The notes under the pieces were generated by a model that was not told where the DNA came from, did not search any database, and saw only the letters and a list, made by a program, of their open reading frames with translations. Source: Chengkuizengella sediminis (GTDB lineage Bacteria; Bacillota; Bacilli; Paenibacillales; KCTC-33759). Taken from it: 64,000 nucleotides of DNA. Positions 7,904 to 16,262 of this stretch are shown here, in pieces. The stretch is from contig NZ_SIJC01000006.1 in assembly GCF_010078385.1 (NCBI RefSeq), positions 124,001-188,000 on the forward strand. Direction: 5' to 3'. The translations under genes were made by a program, and so were the position numbers. Position 1 is the stretch's first letter; each line of letters opens with the position of its first letter.

Positions 7904-10573
7904 ATGGATATGAGGTATATTAAATATGTTTTTCCAAAAGAAAAATATTACAAATCTCCAGAAGAAAAGGTAGAGGACGAATCAAAGTTTAACGTTCCTT
8001 CTCATCCTGAATTTTGGGAAACTAGGTTTAATAGTCATTGGACATATTGCTTCCCATCAAACAATAGATTACCTATTCAAGGTTGGAAGATTCATATTAG
8101 TGCATCTTCAAGTGAAGCCCAACAGACGCTAGATATTGTTTCTACATTCCTTTTCGATCAATCTGTTTCTTTCAAATATGTATCGAGCTTAAGTGAGTTA
8201 TTTTTGAAAAACTCAAAGTACGGTGACAGAGGAAGTTCGGGTAAATTCATCACAATTTACCCCATAGATGAATCACAATTTCTATTCCTTTTAGATCATC
8301 TACACAAATTACTAAAAGATATTCCTAATGGACCCTATGTATTAAGTGATAAGAGATGGTTAGATGGAAATGTTTATTTTCGCTATGGAGCTTTTGAAGA
8401 AATGCACATTAAGGATGGTGCATCTACTATTTTAGCCATTAAAACTCCATCTGGTGAATATATTCCTGATTCTAGAGGTATATCCTATGTAATTCCTGAT
8501 TTTGTAGATGAGCCAAAAGCAATTCAAGATATGACGAAGGATCAAGAAAAAATGCAGTCCTCCGAAGACTCACAACTTAATAGTTACGATATCAAGTCAG
8601 CTTTACACTTTAGCAATGGTGGAGGTGTTTATTTAGCTGACCACATCGATTCTGGAAAACAAGTAGTTTTGAAAGAAGGGCGACCAGGAGCGGGTCTCGA
8701 TGGTATTGGGAGGGATGCAATTAAACGTTTAAAACATGAAGCTGCAATCCTTGAACACCTAAAAGGTATAGTAAATGTTGTGCAGTATCGAGGGATATTC
8801 CAAGAATGGGAGCATATATTTCTTGTTGAAGAGTATATCCCTGGAAATTCATTGAAAGAGTGGGTGGCATCATTTTATCCCTTCTCTAGAAGTCAAGATC
8901 CAATAGAGTATCTTGAAAGTGTAATTCCTATTATAAAACAGCTAAAGAAAGCTGTAGAAGATATTCATTCACGAGGTATTGGTATAGGGGATTTGCAACC
9001 ATCTAACGTAATGATTACACATTCAAATCGTGTAAAACTTATTGACTTTGAAGCTGCAAGTGATGACTTAGCTGATACTAAACATTCAGGTTTGATGACT
9101 CCTGGTTTTACTGGTGCAGAAGATTCAACAAGAGAACAGATCGATTGGTTTGCACTTTTACGTATAGCTAGATATGTGTTTGTTCCTATTGGACCAGTTC
9201 AAGATATGTCCGAATGTATACTAAAAAAACACGACCAATGGATATTGAAACAATTTGGTGAAGAAGCGATCATGATCATAGAAGATGTTGAAGCTGAATG
9301 TAGAAAACGATCTGTTAAACCAATGGTTAGCATCCTATCTTCACCAGTGAGATATTACGATAAAGATGATTTGCCACAGGTAATTTCAAAACTGAGAAAC
9401 GGGATTGTGAATGATCTCAGAGAAGGAATTAGGCTTTTACCTGGGGATACTCGTCAATTTGAATCATCTAGCGGACTGCTCAATGTCTTGACCGGTGGAT
9501 TTGGGGTAGTAATGGCTCTAGTTCGAACCGGTACATTACCAAAGAAAGCTAGAGAATGGGCTGTAAGATTTAGCGACCTTAAATATATTAATCAGCTAGA
9601 CGATGGACTTTTTTCTGGAAAAGCTGGGATTGCTGGGGTTCTGCATGAAATAGGAATGAGAGATGAGTCTAAGGCTATATATGATTCAATTCAAATTCAA
9701 CTAGAGTCTGAAGATATATCTCTTAGAACCGGGTTGGCTGGTATTGGACTTTCGTTATTATCTGCATCGACCTTAAGTGGTTTTGAGACTCTTTTTGAAA
9801 AAGCAGTAGCTATTGGTTATCGTTTGCAAACACTTCTTGAACGTGATGTTTCTATTAAGCCAAATGAGCTTGATGCTATTCCATTTGGACTTATCGAAGG
9901 ATGGTCGGGAGTATCATTGTTTTTTAGCGCATTGCATTGGAACACTGGGGATGAAAACTGGTTAACCTTATCCATGCGTGCTATTGAAAAGGATACAAAT
10001 CACTACGTCTTCGAAGACACAGGATTGTATCAATTAAAAGATGACTCACATTTAGTGCCTCAACTTGCTGGAGGAAGTTCAGGAGTCGGTTTAGCCATGA
10101 TTGAGCTGCGCCATCTACTAAAAAATAATAAGTGGAATGATGAGCTCCGAGGAATAGGAATGTATGCTACTCAAAGGTGTATTTACAGTCCAGGGCTATT
10201 TCGCGGATTAGCAGGACTTATTATAGGTGTTAATGCTGTGGATAAGGAATTAGATTTACAAGATGACAAAGCCTATTTAACTAACACATTAGAGACAATG
10301 AATCTTTATTTACTTGGAGATGAGAATAAGCTCTTTGTTCCTGGAGACTTCAATTACAGATTATCTGGAGACATTTTTTCAGGAGCGTCAGGGATGATGC
10401 TTGCCCTCAGCGAAGTCAATTCTTATGGATTTACCTGGTTACCACTACCAAATATTTCAAGGTTATTCCCTTCATATTGCAACACTGAGAGAAGTAACTC
10501 TGTATTGAAAGGAGGTGATTTTTTTGAATCAAATATTAGCTCTTCAACAATTAGAAACCAAAAAAGACAGTGA
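7904..10573 (+). CDS. lanKC: class III lanthipeptide synthetase (lyase-kinase-cyclase)
   Basis: An 889-residue three-domain enzyme that would phosphorylate Ser/Thr in a precursor peptide, eliminate phosphate and possibly cyclise the product. Residues about 1-220 form the phospho-Ser/Thr lyase-like region. Residues about 225-480 are a protein-kinase fold with the beta3 Lys257 (VVLKEG), GIGDLQPSN (catalytic Asp363) and DFE (381-383) in the metal-binding place. Residues about 515-850 are LanC-like (FSGKAGIAGVL, RTGLAGIGLSL, GWSGVSLFF, GGSSGVGLAM). The site that is CHG in zinc-binding LanC reads LFRGLAG, so the zinc ligands are missing, as in class III rather than class IV. The start follows GGGAGGT. 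The precursor gene overlaps its last 50 bases. No transporter or protease gene is adjacent. Confidence 0.9.
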   Translation: MDMRYIKYVFPKEKYYKSPEEKVEDESKFNVPSHPEFWETRFNSHWTYCFPSNNRLPIQGWKIHISASSSEAQQTLDIVSTFLFDQSVSFKYVSSLSELFLKNSKYGDRGSSGKFITIYPIDESQFLFLLDHLHKLLKDIPNGPYVLSDKRWLDGNVYFRYGAFEEMHIKDGASTILAIKTPSGEYIPDSRGISYVIPDFVDEPKAIQDMTKDQEKMQSSEDSQLNSYDIKSALHFSNGGGVYLADHIDSGKQVVLKEGRPGAGLDGIGRDAIKRLKHEAAILEHLKGIVNVVQYRGIFQEWEHIFLVEEYIPGNSLKEWVASFYPFSRSQDPIEYLESVIPIIKQLKKAVEDIHSRGIGIGDLQPSNVMITHSNRVKLIDFEAASDDLADTKHSGLMTPGFTGAEDSTREQIDWFALLRIARYVFVPIGPVQDMSECILKKHDQWILKQFGEEAIMIIEDVEAECRKRSVKPMVSILSSPVRYYDKDDLPQVISKLRNGIVNDLREGIRLLPGDTRQFESSSGLLNVLTGGFGVVMALVRTGTLPKKAREWAVRFSDLKYINQLDDGLFSGKAGIAGVLHEIGMRDESKAIYDSIQIQLESEDISLRTGLAGIGLSLLSASTLSGFETLFEKAVAIGYRLQTLLERDVSIKPNELDAIPFGLIEGWSGVSLFFSALHWNTGDENWLTLSMRAIEKDTNHYVFEDTGLYQLKDDSHLVPQLAGGSSGVGLAMIELRHLLKNNKWNDELRGIGMYATQRCIYSPGLFRGLAGLIIGVNAVDKELDLQDDKAYLTNTLETMNLYLLGDENKLFVPGDFNYRLSGDIFSGASGMMLALSEVNSYGFTWLPLPNISRLFPSYCNTERSNSVLKGGDFFESNISSSTIRNQKRQ

Positions 10574-10652
10574 AATTTATAGGGTACCTGATGAAACCTA
10601 CCCAATAGTTGACGGAGGAGATACTGTAATTAAAATTAGTTCTAAAAAATAA
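10524..10652 (+). CDS. lanA1: class III lanthipeptide precursor, cysteine-free
   Basis: A 42-residue peptide read from TTG, missed by ordinary length cut-offs. The start is fixed by a full-length AAAGGAGGTGAT ribosome site five to six bases upstream, inside the end of lanKC. The leader begins MNQILALQQLETKK, matching the class III leader motif I/V-L-x-L-Q-x-L that LanKC enzymes recognise. The second half (from about residue 16) contains Ser16, Thr25, Thr34, Ser39 and Ser40 and ends in two lysines. It has no cysteine, so ordinary lanthionine or labionin rings cannot form. Dehydro-residues or a lysine-derived link are possible; this is inference. A second copy with the same leader lies at 25747-25860. 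Confidence 0.8.
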   Translation: MNQILALQQLETKKDSEIYRVPDETYPIVDGGDTVIKISSKK

Positions 10653-10678
10653 ACTAATTATGTAGTATATTTGTTTGT

Positions 10679-10713
10679 AGTAACCTCATGGATAAATCAT
10701 CAATGGGGTTACT
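10679..10713. terminator. bidirectional terminator between lanA1 and the SgrR-like gene
   Basis: AGTAACCTCAT (10679-10689) pairs over eleven bases with ATGGGGTTACT (10703-10713), one G-T pair included. It sits between the convergent gene ends at 10652 and 10727. The flanking T/A tracts are modest. Confidence 0.6.
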
Positions 10714-10726
10714 CTTCTTACAGTTA

Positions 10727-12481
10727 TTATTTATCCTTAATCCAAAGATTATGAAAGTCATACATTCCTAAACTTCCAAATTTATACCCTTGAAGGTTAC
10801 TTGAGTAAGCAGTCTCTTCTTTGAAGTGAAACTGGAAAAGAATGAGATTTTCTTGGCGGAACCAATCTTCCATTTCATTCCAGATAGAAATACGTTCATT
10901 TGTCGTTTTCCCACTAATAAACCGATCCATATACATATCCATTTGTTGATTCTCTTCTAGAGTGAACATTTGACGATATAAGCTGTTATTACCAAATGGT
11001 TCAATCAAATTAATTTCCGAATCACCAACTAAGATTACATTTATCATGATAAGATGCGCTTGTTGGAAAAACTCCTTTTGGAGTGTCTTTTTTAGATCAA
11101 GAGGCAGGAGTTCTAAAGATACCCCAATTTGATTACAACGGGACTGAATCCAAAGTGCGTTCTCTCTCCACTGAAGAGAAGGAATAAGCATCGTCAGGGT
11201 TTCACCAGAATATCCACTTTCTTTGAGATCTTCCCGTGCTTCTGATAGTGTATAAGAAGGAAAAATTCTCTTTTTGCTATGAGTATGTAAAAAGCTGTCT
11301 GAAGGGTGAACTTCCTTCAAGTTTGTTTCATTAATCATCGTGTTTCGATCAAGAGCAAGGCGAATGGCTCGTCGAAATGCCGGGTGTTGTTGTGGACCTG
11401 GTTTTTTTGTTTGAAAAATAATTAATTGTGTAATCGTTACATGCTGATTAACTGTTTTTTCTTGCAACTCCAAAGAATCTACATTTTTAGTGGTCATCTT
11501 GTAAGAAAATCTGCCTTGTAGTTCCTCTGGAAAACGAAAAATCTCTACTCGATCCAACCAAGCTCGTTCCTTAAAATAATGATCAAAAGCTTCTAATATT
11601 AATTTTTCTTTAGAGAATGAACGAACAAAAAAAGGTCCTGTACCCACTACTTGTTGTTTGATATCAACATCATATGGAACGATGGAGGCTTTGTTAGAAC
11701 TCAAGATGTTTGGGAAAAAAGGGAAAGGTTGTTTGAAATGAAAAATGACAGTATGATCTCCTGATGATTCTACCTTGTTCAAATAGCGCCCCAGCCAATA
11801 GAAGACGCTGGCAGTCGAATCAAGGACACGTTGGAAAGTATAAATCACATCTTCTGATGTTAATAGTCTACCGTGGTGAAACCGAATTCCTTTACGCAGG
11901 TAAAAAACCCACTCCTTTTCGTTTGGGGTATCCCAACCGAGAACGAGGTGTGGGTAAATTTGTTTTGTAGTTGAATCAATGCGAAGCAATGTATCGTAAA
12001 TTTGACCTGCAAAATGGTATTCGAATGCTGTAGAGACTTGGGCCGGGTCTAAAGAGATGAGGTTTCTGTACATGGGTATACGTAAGATGTGTTTTATTTC
12101 CTTATCCCCTTCCGTTTGAAAACCAAACCACTCTTCTAGATATTGCCCTAAGAAACTATGAATTTGTGTAGGAATGGATAAAGAATGGAGGAACTCCATT
12201 CCTTCTTTGAAATGATCTTGTGCTAGCTGTTCTGATACATACATCTTAATGCCATCAAACAGAGAAAGTTGAAAGTTAATACGGGATCTGTACCCTCGAC
12301 CACGTCCTGGTTTCCACCTTATCCATCCTTGTTTTTTTAATCGATTTAATACCCCTTTTGCATTTGGCTGACTACAGCCGAGGATACTTATGATTTCACT
12401 CAGCGTAGTTTCAATTTCGACATCACTTTTTTGAGTTGCATAAGCTGCATTTAAAATAAGGTAATGTTCGATTAGTTTCAT
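10727..12481 (-). CDS. SgrR-like transcriptional regulator with peptide-binding (SBP_bac_5) domain
   Basis: A 584-residue cytoplasmic protein. The N-terminal 75 residues are a winged helix of the SgrR_N type (ETTLSEIISILGCSQPNAKG, then WIRWKPGRGRGYRSRI). From about 150 to the end it resembles the periplasmic solute-binding domain of oligopeptide/nickel transporters (LVLGWDTPNEKEWVFYLRKG, DVIYTFQRVLD, GTGPFFVRSF, HPAFRRAIRLALDRNTMI). There is no signal peptide, so it would sense a small ligand in the cytoplasm, as SgrR does for sugar phosphates. It converges on lanKC-lanA1. A close paralogue at 23931-25676 converges on the second precursor gene, which suggests a link with the peptide; that link is inference. 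Confidence 0.85.
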   Translation of the reverse strand: MKLIEHYLILNAAYATQKSDVEIETTLSEIISILGCSQPNAKGVLNRLKKQGWIRWKPGRGRGYRSRINFQLSLFDGIKMYVSEQLAQDHFKEGMEFLHSLSIPTQIHSFLGQYLEEWFGFQTEGDKEIKHILRIPMYRNLISLDPAQVSTAFEYHFAGQIYDTLLRIDSTTKQIYPHLVLGWDTPNEKEWVFYLRKGIRFHHGRLLTSEDVIYTFQRVLDSTASVFYWLGRYLNKVESSGDHTVIFHFKQPFPFFPNILSSNKASIVPYDVDIKQQVVGTGPFFVRSFSKEKLILEAFDHYFKERAWLDRVEIFRFPEELQGRFSYKMTTKNVDSLELQEKTVNQHVTITQLIIFQTKKPGPQQHPAFRRAIRLALDRNTMINETNLKEVHPSDSFLHTHSKKRIFPSYTLSEAREDLKESGYSGETLTMLIPSLQWRENALWIQSRCNQIGVSLELLPLDLKKTLQKEFFQQAHLIMINVILVGDSEINLIEPFGNNSLYRQMFTLEENQQMDMYMDRFISGKTTNERISIWNEMEDWFRQENLILFQFHFKEETAYSSNLQGYKFGSLGMYDFHNLWIKDK

Positions 12482-12704
12482 TATTGTTTCCCCTCATAGA
12501 AATTAAAGTATTTATCATATATAAGTTAATAAAAGGGATGAAAATCATGGGAATTTTCATCCTTTTTAGTTGCAGTAATTACTTATACAATTATATCAGT
12601 TGCAGGGGAAATTATAAATATAAACACAAAAGTCACAAATTTAGCATGAGGATTAAGAGTTACAAGAAATAATTAACAAAAGCTAGATATGGAGGTCTTA
12701 CAAG

Positions 12705-12836
12705 GTGAAGAAAATTTTAAAGGTCTTATTTATTACTTTAGTCATTTTTCAATTGAGCAGTATCAATTCATATGAATTTACAGATTACAAACCTGGTAGT
12801 GTAGCATGTTGTGGTTCAGGAGGAGGGGGAGGGTGA
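12705..12836 (+). CDS. small secreted peptide with CCGSG5 tail
   Basis: A 43-residue frame starting at GTG after TATGGAGGTC. The N-terminus is a short signal-peptide-like stretch (MKKILKVLFITLVIFQLSSI). It is followed by a polar linker (NSYEFTDYKPGSVA) and a C-terminal CCGSGGGGG. I do not recognise a family. Two adjacent cysteines and a polyglycine end suggest an exported, possibly processed or matured peptide. It is transcribed away from the SgrR-like gene and ends before a clear terminator at 12884-12915, so it is an independent small transcript. It may be a partner or signal for the neighbouring peptide system, or unrelated. Confidence 0.6.
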   Translation: MKKILKVLFITLVIFQLSSINSYEFTDYKPGSVACCGSGGGGG

Positions 12837-12883
12837 TAATGATCCCCATCTTTTATATAAATATAAAAAAACTATCCAGACAG

Positions 12884-12915
12884 GCGTGTCGATATTCAAT
12901 CGATGCGCTTTTTTT
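12884..12915 (+). terminator. intrinsic terminator after the small secreted peptide gene
   Basis: GCGTGTCGAT (12884-12893) pairs with ATCGATGCGC (12899-12908), two G-T pairs included. A run of seven T follows (12909-12915). Confidence 0.8.
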
Positions 12916-12945
12916 ACTGTGTACAGTTTCAAATCTTAAAAAGCA

Positions 12946-12975
12946 TTGTACAAGTCACTCAAATTAACATATAAT
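12946..12975 (+). promoter_or_regulatory. promoter of the cobalamin operon
   Basis: TTGTAC (12946-12951) and TATAAT (12970-12975) are spaced by 18 bases. They lie about 50 bases upstream of the B12 riboswitch, the position expected for the operon promoter. Confidence 0.65.
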
Positions 12976-13025
12976 GATTTAAGAGATTGAAATGGTTATT
13001 ATATATACAATTTAATATTGAAATG

Positions 13026-13184
13026 ATAGGTGCCTATGAAATTATTTTTTAGGTTAAAAGGGAAGCTCGGTGTGAATCCGACACGGTCCCGCCACTGTAA
13101 ATGAGGACGACCTCAGTATGCCACTGTTCTATTGAATGGGAAGGGGAGGAAGTCAGAACTCATAAGTCAGGAGACCTGCCTATA
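13026..13184 (+). promoter_or_regulatory. cobalamin (B12) riboswitch
   Basis: The aptamer core is visible in order: AAGGGAAGCTCGGTGTGAAT, TCCGACACGGTCCCGCCACT and GTAAATGAGGACGAC, then the B12 box AGTCAGGAGACCTGCC (13165-13180). The ends ATAGG and CCTAT close helix P1. It heads the corrinoid uptake and assembly operon and should lower expression when adenosylcobalamin is plentiful. An expression-platform terminator follows at 13242-13272. Confidence 0.95.
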
Positions 13185-13241
13185 TTTTAAGAGCGATGAT
13201 CCTTCGAGGAAAAGGAAGCTGCAAATCGAAAGGTTTAGTAT

Positions 13242-13272
13242 GCCCTTTATTCTACACGGATAAAGGGCTTTT
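13242..13272 (+). terminator. riboswitch-controlled terminator
   Basis: GCCCTTTAT (13242-13250) pairs perfectly with ATAAAGGGC (13260-13268) and runs into TTTT. It lies between the B12 aptamer and btuF, so the switch most likely works by transcription termination. Confidence 0.85.
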
Positions 13273-13305
13273 ATATATATACATACATAAAAAAGGGTGG
13301 AGAAA

Positions 13306-14310
13306 ATGAAGAAAATTTTAATGATTTTACTTGTGTTTGTACTTGCATTCAGCTTAGCTGCATGTGGTAACAATCCGAGTGAGGTAAGCGAAAATCAAGA
13401 TCAAGGCACACAGGATGTAGCAGAAAGTAATGATACAACTCAAGAAGAAACCGAAGAAACAGCTGCTGAGAATATAGAAAATGGTCAAACGATATATCCA
13501 TTAACGGTGACAGATGCTTCAGGTAATGAAGTCACAATTGAACAAAAACCTGAACGTATCGTATCCCTTGCACCGAGTATAACGGAAATCTTATTTGCAC
13601 TTGGATTAGATGAGAATATTGTAGGTGTTACTGAATATGACGATTTCCCAGAAGAAGCCACAACAAAACCGAAAATAGGTGGGATTCTAGATGGCAATAC
13701 AGAAGCAATTTTAGCTGCTGAGCCAGATCTTGTGATCGGGGGACTTTCTTTAAACGAAGCGATTATCATAGGCTTGGCTGAACTTGATATTCAAGTGTTT
13801 ACAATTGAACCTAATTCGATTGATGAAGTGATAGAGGACATTCAATTACTAGGTTTAATTACAGATGCAAATGATGCAGCTGAAACTGTAGTCACACAAA
13901 TGGCTGATGAAAAACAACAAGTAGTAGAAGCTGTATCAGGGATTTCTGAAGCAGATAAAAAGAAAATATATCTTGAGTTTTCAGAAGGCTGGACAGTGGG
14001 TAGTGGCGAGTTTATGAATGAATTAATCGAGTTATCTGGTGGGATTAACGTAGCAGCAGATCAAGCAGGTTGGTTACAAATTAGTGAAGAAAAGATTATC
14101 GAAGAAAATCCCGATGTCATCATCTATACGACGAAGTATATGGATTTGAAACCTGTGATTACAGAACGAAGTGGATGGAGCGAAATCACAGCAATTAGAG
14201 ATGATAGTTTAGTAGGGATGAATGACGATTTAATTAGTCGTCCAGGCCCTCGAATTACACAAGGTTTATTAGAAATTGCTAAAGGAATTTATCCAGAATT
14301 GGTGAAATAA
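13306..14310 (+). CDS. btuF: corrinoid ABC transporter substrate-binding lipoprotein
   Basis: This 334-residue lipoprotein captures cobalamin or cobinamide outside the membrane. The signal peptide ends in the lipobox LAAC (Cys about residue 20). An acidic, Gln-rich linker follows, then a BtuF/FhuD-type fold with PERIVSLAPSITEILFALGL and, near the end, SRPGPRITQGLLEIA. A GTG nine bases upstream is in frame, but it overlaps the GGGTGGAG ribosome site, so ATG 13306 is preferred. It is the first gene after the B12 riboswitch and directly abuts the permease gene. Confidence 0.92.
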   Translation: MKKILMILLVFVLAFSLAACGNNPSEVSENQDQGTQDVAESNDTTQEETEETAAENIENGQTIYPLTVTDASGNEVTIEQKPERIVSLAPSITEILFALGLDENIVGVTEYDDFPEEATTKPKIGGILDGNTEAILAAEPDLVIGGLSLNEAIIIGLAELDIQVFTIEPNSIDEVIEDIQLLGLITDANDAAETVVTQMADEKQQVVEAVSGISEADKKKIYLEFSEGWTVGSGEFMNELIELSGGINVAADQAGWLQISEEKIIEENPDVIIYTTKYMDLKPVITERSGWSEITAIRDDSLVGMNDDLISRPGPRITQGLLEIAKGIYPELVK

Positions 14311-15351
14311 ATGAAGCATAAATTAATGATATGGGGAGGAGCAGGTTTACTGCTTCTTCTTCTTTCCATCGTAGTGAGTTTATCTATGGGTTCAGCACAT
14401 ATACCATTGTTACAAGTTTGGCGTATTTTGTTACACCAGCTTCCTTTTGTAGGACAACATATCTCTGTGGATTGGCCAATTTCTTCAGAAAAGATAATTT
14501 TACAAGTTCGTTTTCCTCGTATTATACTCGGTATTCTAGTTGGAGCTTGTTTATCTTTAGCAGGTGCTGGCTTTCAAGGAGTATTAAGGAATCCACTAGC
14601 TGATCCTTTTACTTTAGGAGTAGCTACAGGCGCTTCTGTAGGAGCTTCATTTTTAATCTTATTTGGTATTCAATTTTTATGGTTAGGTCAATGGACAGTA
14701 CCTATTGTTGCTTTCCTATCAGGAATGTTAAGTTTATTGTTTGTATTTAAATTAGCAGGTATACAAGGTAAGTTTCGAGTAGAAACAGTGATTTTATCAG
14801 GAGTTGTTGTTCAGGCATTTTTAGGCTCAATCGTATCTTTTATGATCACTTTATCCGATGATGTAATTAATCGTATTTTATTTTGGTTGATGGGTAGTTT
14901 GGCTTTACGAGGTTGGGATTTTTCCATTATATTATTTCCATATTTATTCATAGGATTAATCATTCTATTAGGGTATGGGCGAGTGTTAAATTTATTTGCC
15001 TTAGGTGAAAGACAAGCAGCACATCTTGGTGTGAATGTAAATCGTTCAAAGTGGATCGTGCTTATTTTTTCAACCTTAATCTCTGCTGCAGCTGTTTCGG
15101 TAGCAGGTGTAATAGGGTTTGTAGGTTTAATTGTGCCTCATTTAATTCGTTTATTAGTTGGTTCAGATTATCGATTGATTTTACCATTATCTGGACTATT
15201 CGGAGCAATATATGTATTGTGGGCAGACACCATTGCAAGAATGTTATTAAATCCTCAAGAAATTCCATTAGGTGTAATTACCGCTTTTATTGGAGCGCCA
15301 TTTTTTGCATATCTACTATCTAAAAATAAGAAAATCACCAATCCTTCTTAA
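14311..15351 (+). CDS. btuC: corrinoid ABC transporter permease (FecCD family)
   Basis: A 346-residue integral membrane permease of the BtuC/FecCD family, with about ten hydrophobic segments. Family marks are LQVRFPRIILGILVGACLSL, AGAGFQGVLRNPLADPFTLG and, near the end, AGVIGFVGLIVPHLIRLLVG, the coupling region that meets the ATPase. It would form the membrane channel for corrinoids with the BtuF- and BtuD-like neighbours. Its ATG immediately follows the btuF stop codon, indicating tight operon structure. Confidence 0.93.
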   Translation: MKHKLMIWGGAGLLLLLLSIVVSLSMGSAHIPLLQVWRILLHQLPFVGQHISVDWPISSEKIILQVRFPRIILGILVGACLSLAGAGFQGVLRNPLADPFTLGVATGASVGASFLILFGIQFLWLGQWTVPIVAFLSGMLSLLFVFKLAGIQGKFRVETVILSGVVVQAFLGSIVSFMITLSDDVINRILFWLMGSLALRGWDFSIILFPYLFIGLIILLGYGRVLNLFALGERQAAHLGVNVNRSKWIVLIFSTLISAAAVSVAGVIGFVGLIVPHLIRLLVGSDYRLILPLSGLFGAIYVLWADTIARMLLNPQEIPLGVITAFIGAPFFAYLLSKNKKITNPS

Positions 15352-15408
15352 GGATAGAGACAACCCTTCTGCAACGACATAAAATTATTGAAGAAGAGGT
15401 AGAGATTT

Positions 15409-16203
15409 ATGATCCAAATACAACATGTAAGTAAAACATATGATAATAGGAATATCATTAAAGATATATCTTTTCGAGTTGAAAAGGGAGAGAGTTTTGG
15501 CATTATTGGACCAAATGGAAGTGGAAAATCTACCTTACTTAAGTTATGTTCAGGGATTGAAAAATCGAATAAAGGAACCATTCAAATAAATGGAAATAAG
15601 ATGTATACTTATTCAAGAAAACATCTAGCCAAATGGATAGGAGTACTTCAGCAAGAGGCATTACCTTTGGTGGGTTTTTCAGTTCGTGAAGTCGTAGAGA
15701 TGGGGAGATATCCTTACCAAAACTGGATGGGAACAGAAAAACAAGATACTGAACAACTAATTACAGATATTATGGAAAAGCTTGAAATCGAACCTCTAAA
15801 AAACCGTACTTTAGAACAACTTAGTGGTGGTGAAAGACAACGAGTAGCCTTAGGGAAAGTAATGGCACAACAGCCTCAAATTTTAATGTTGGATGAACCG
15901 ACTACCTATTTGGATATCGGTCATCAGGTACAGATGATGGATTATATACGCAACTGGCAGTTGCAGAATCAATTAACTGTTATTTCAGTGTTACATGATT
16001 TGAACCTAGCGGCGATGTATTGTGATCGATTACTGCTTTTACACGAAGGAAAGATTGTTAAAGTAGGCACTCCGACAGAAGTTTTAAAATCCGAGTTAAT
16101 TTCACAAGTTTATGGCACAGAACCGATCATATTTTCACACCCAGAATTAGAAGTGCCACAATTATTATTAAAGTCTCAATTGGCACATTTTAGTGAAGGC
16201 TAA
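15409..16203 (+). CDS. btuD: corrinoid ABC transporter ATP-binding protein
   Basis: A 264-residue ABC ATPase. Walker A is GPNGSGKST (about 35-43), the signature is LSGGERQRV (about 139-147) and Walker B is ILMLDEPTTYLD (about 161-172), followed by the switch His in VLHDLNLAA. This is the FecE/BtuD type. It powers corrinoid uptake with the two genes before it. A 57-base gap precedes it, containing the GAAGAGGTAGAG ribosome site. Confidence 0.93.
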   Translation: MIQIQHVSKTYDNRNIIKDISFRVEKGESFGIIGPNGSGKSTLLKLCSGIEKSNKGTIQINGNKMYTYSRKHLAKWIGVLQQEALPLVGFSVREVVEMGRYPYQNWMGTEKQDTEQLITDIMEKLEIEPLKNRTLEQLSGGERQRVALGKVMAQQPQILMLDEPTTYLDIGHQVQMMDYIRNWQLQNQLTVISVLHDLNLAAMYCDRLLLLHEGKIVKVGTPTEVLKSELISQVYGTEPIIFSHPELEVPQLLLKSQLAHFSEG

Positions 16204-16262
16204 AATAGTCCCAATTTCTATAGTAATTATTTATCATAAATTTAATATAAGAGGTGAGTATA

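Noticed and set aside
7904..10573. Class IV lanthipeptide synthetase
   Set aside because: The cyclase-like domain lacks the CHG and other zinc ligands expected for class IV (the site reads LFRGLAG).
10727..12481. Possible oligopeptide ABC transporter binding protein
   Set aside because: No signal peptide or lipobox; the N-terminal winged helix shows an SgrR-type regulator instead. The same holds for 23931-25676.
12484..12672. 62-codon plus-strand frame before the small secreted peptide gene
   Set aside because: No ribosome site, unusual composition (many Tyr, Lys, Ile from AT-rich DNA), and it starts inside the promoter region of the SgrR-like gene.
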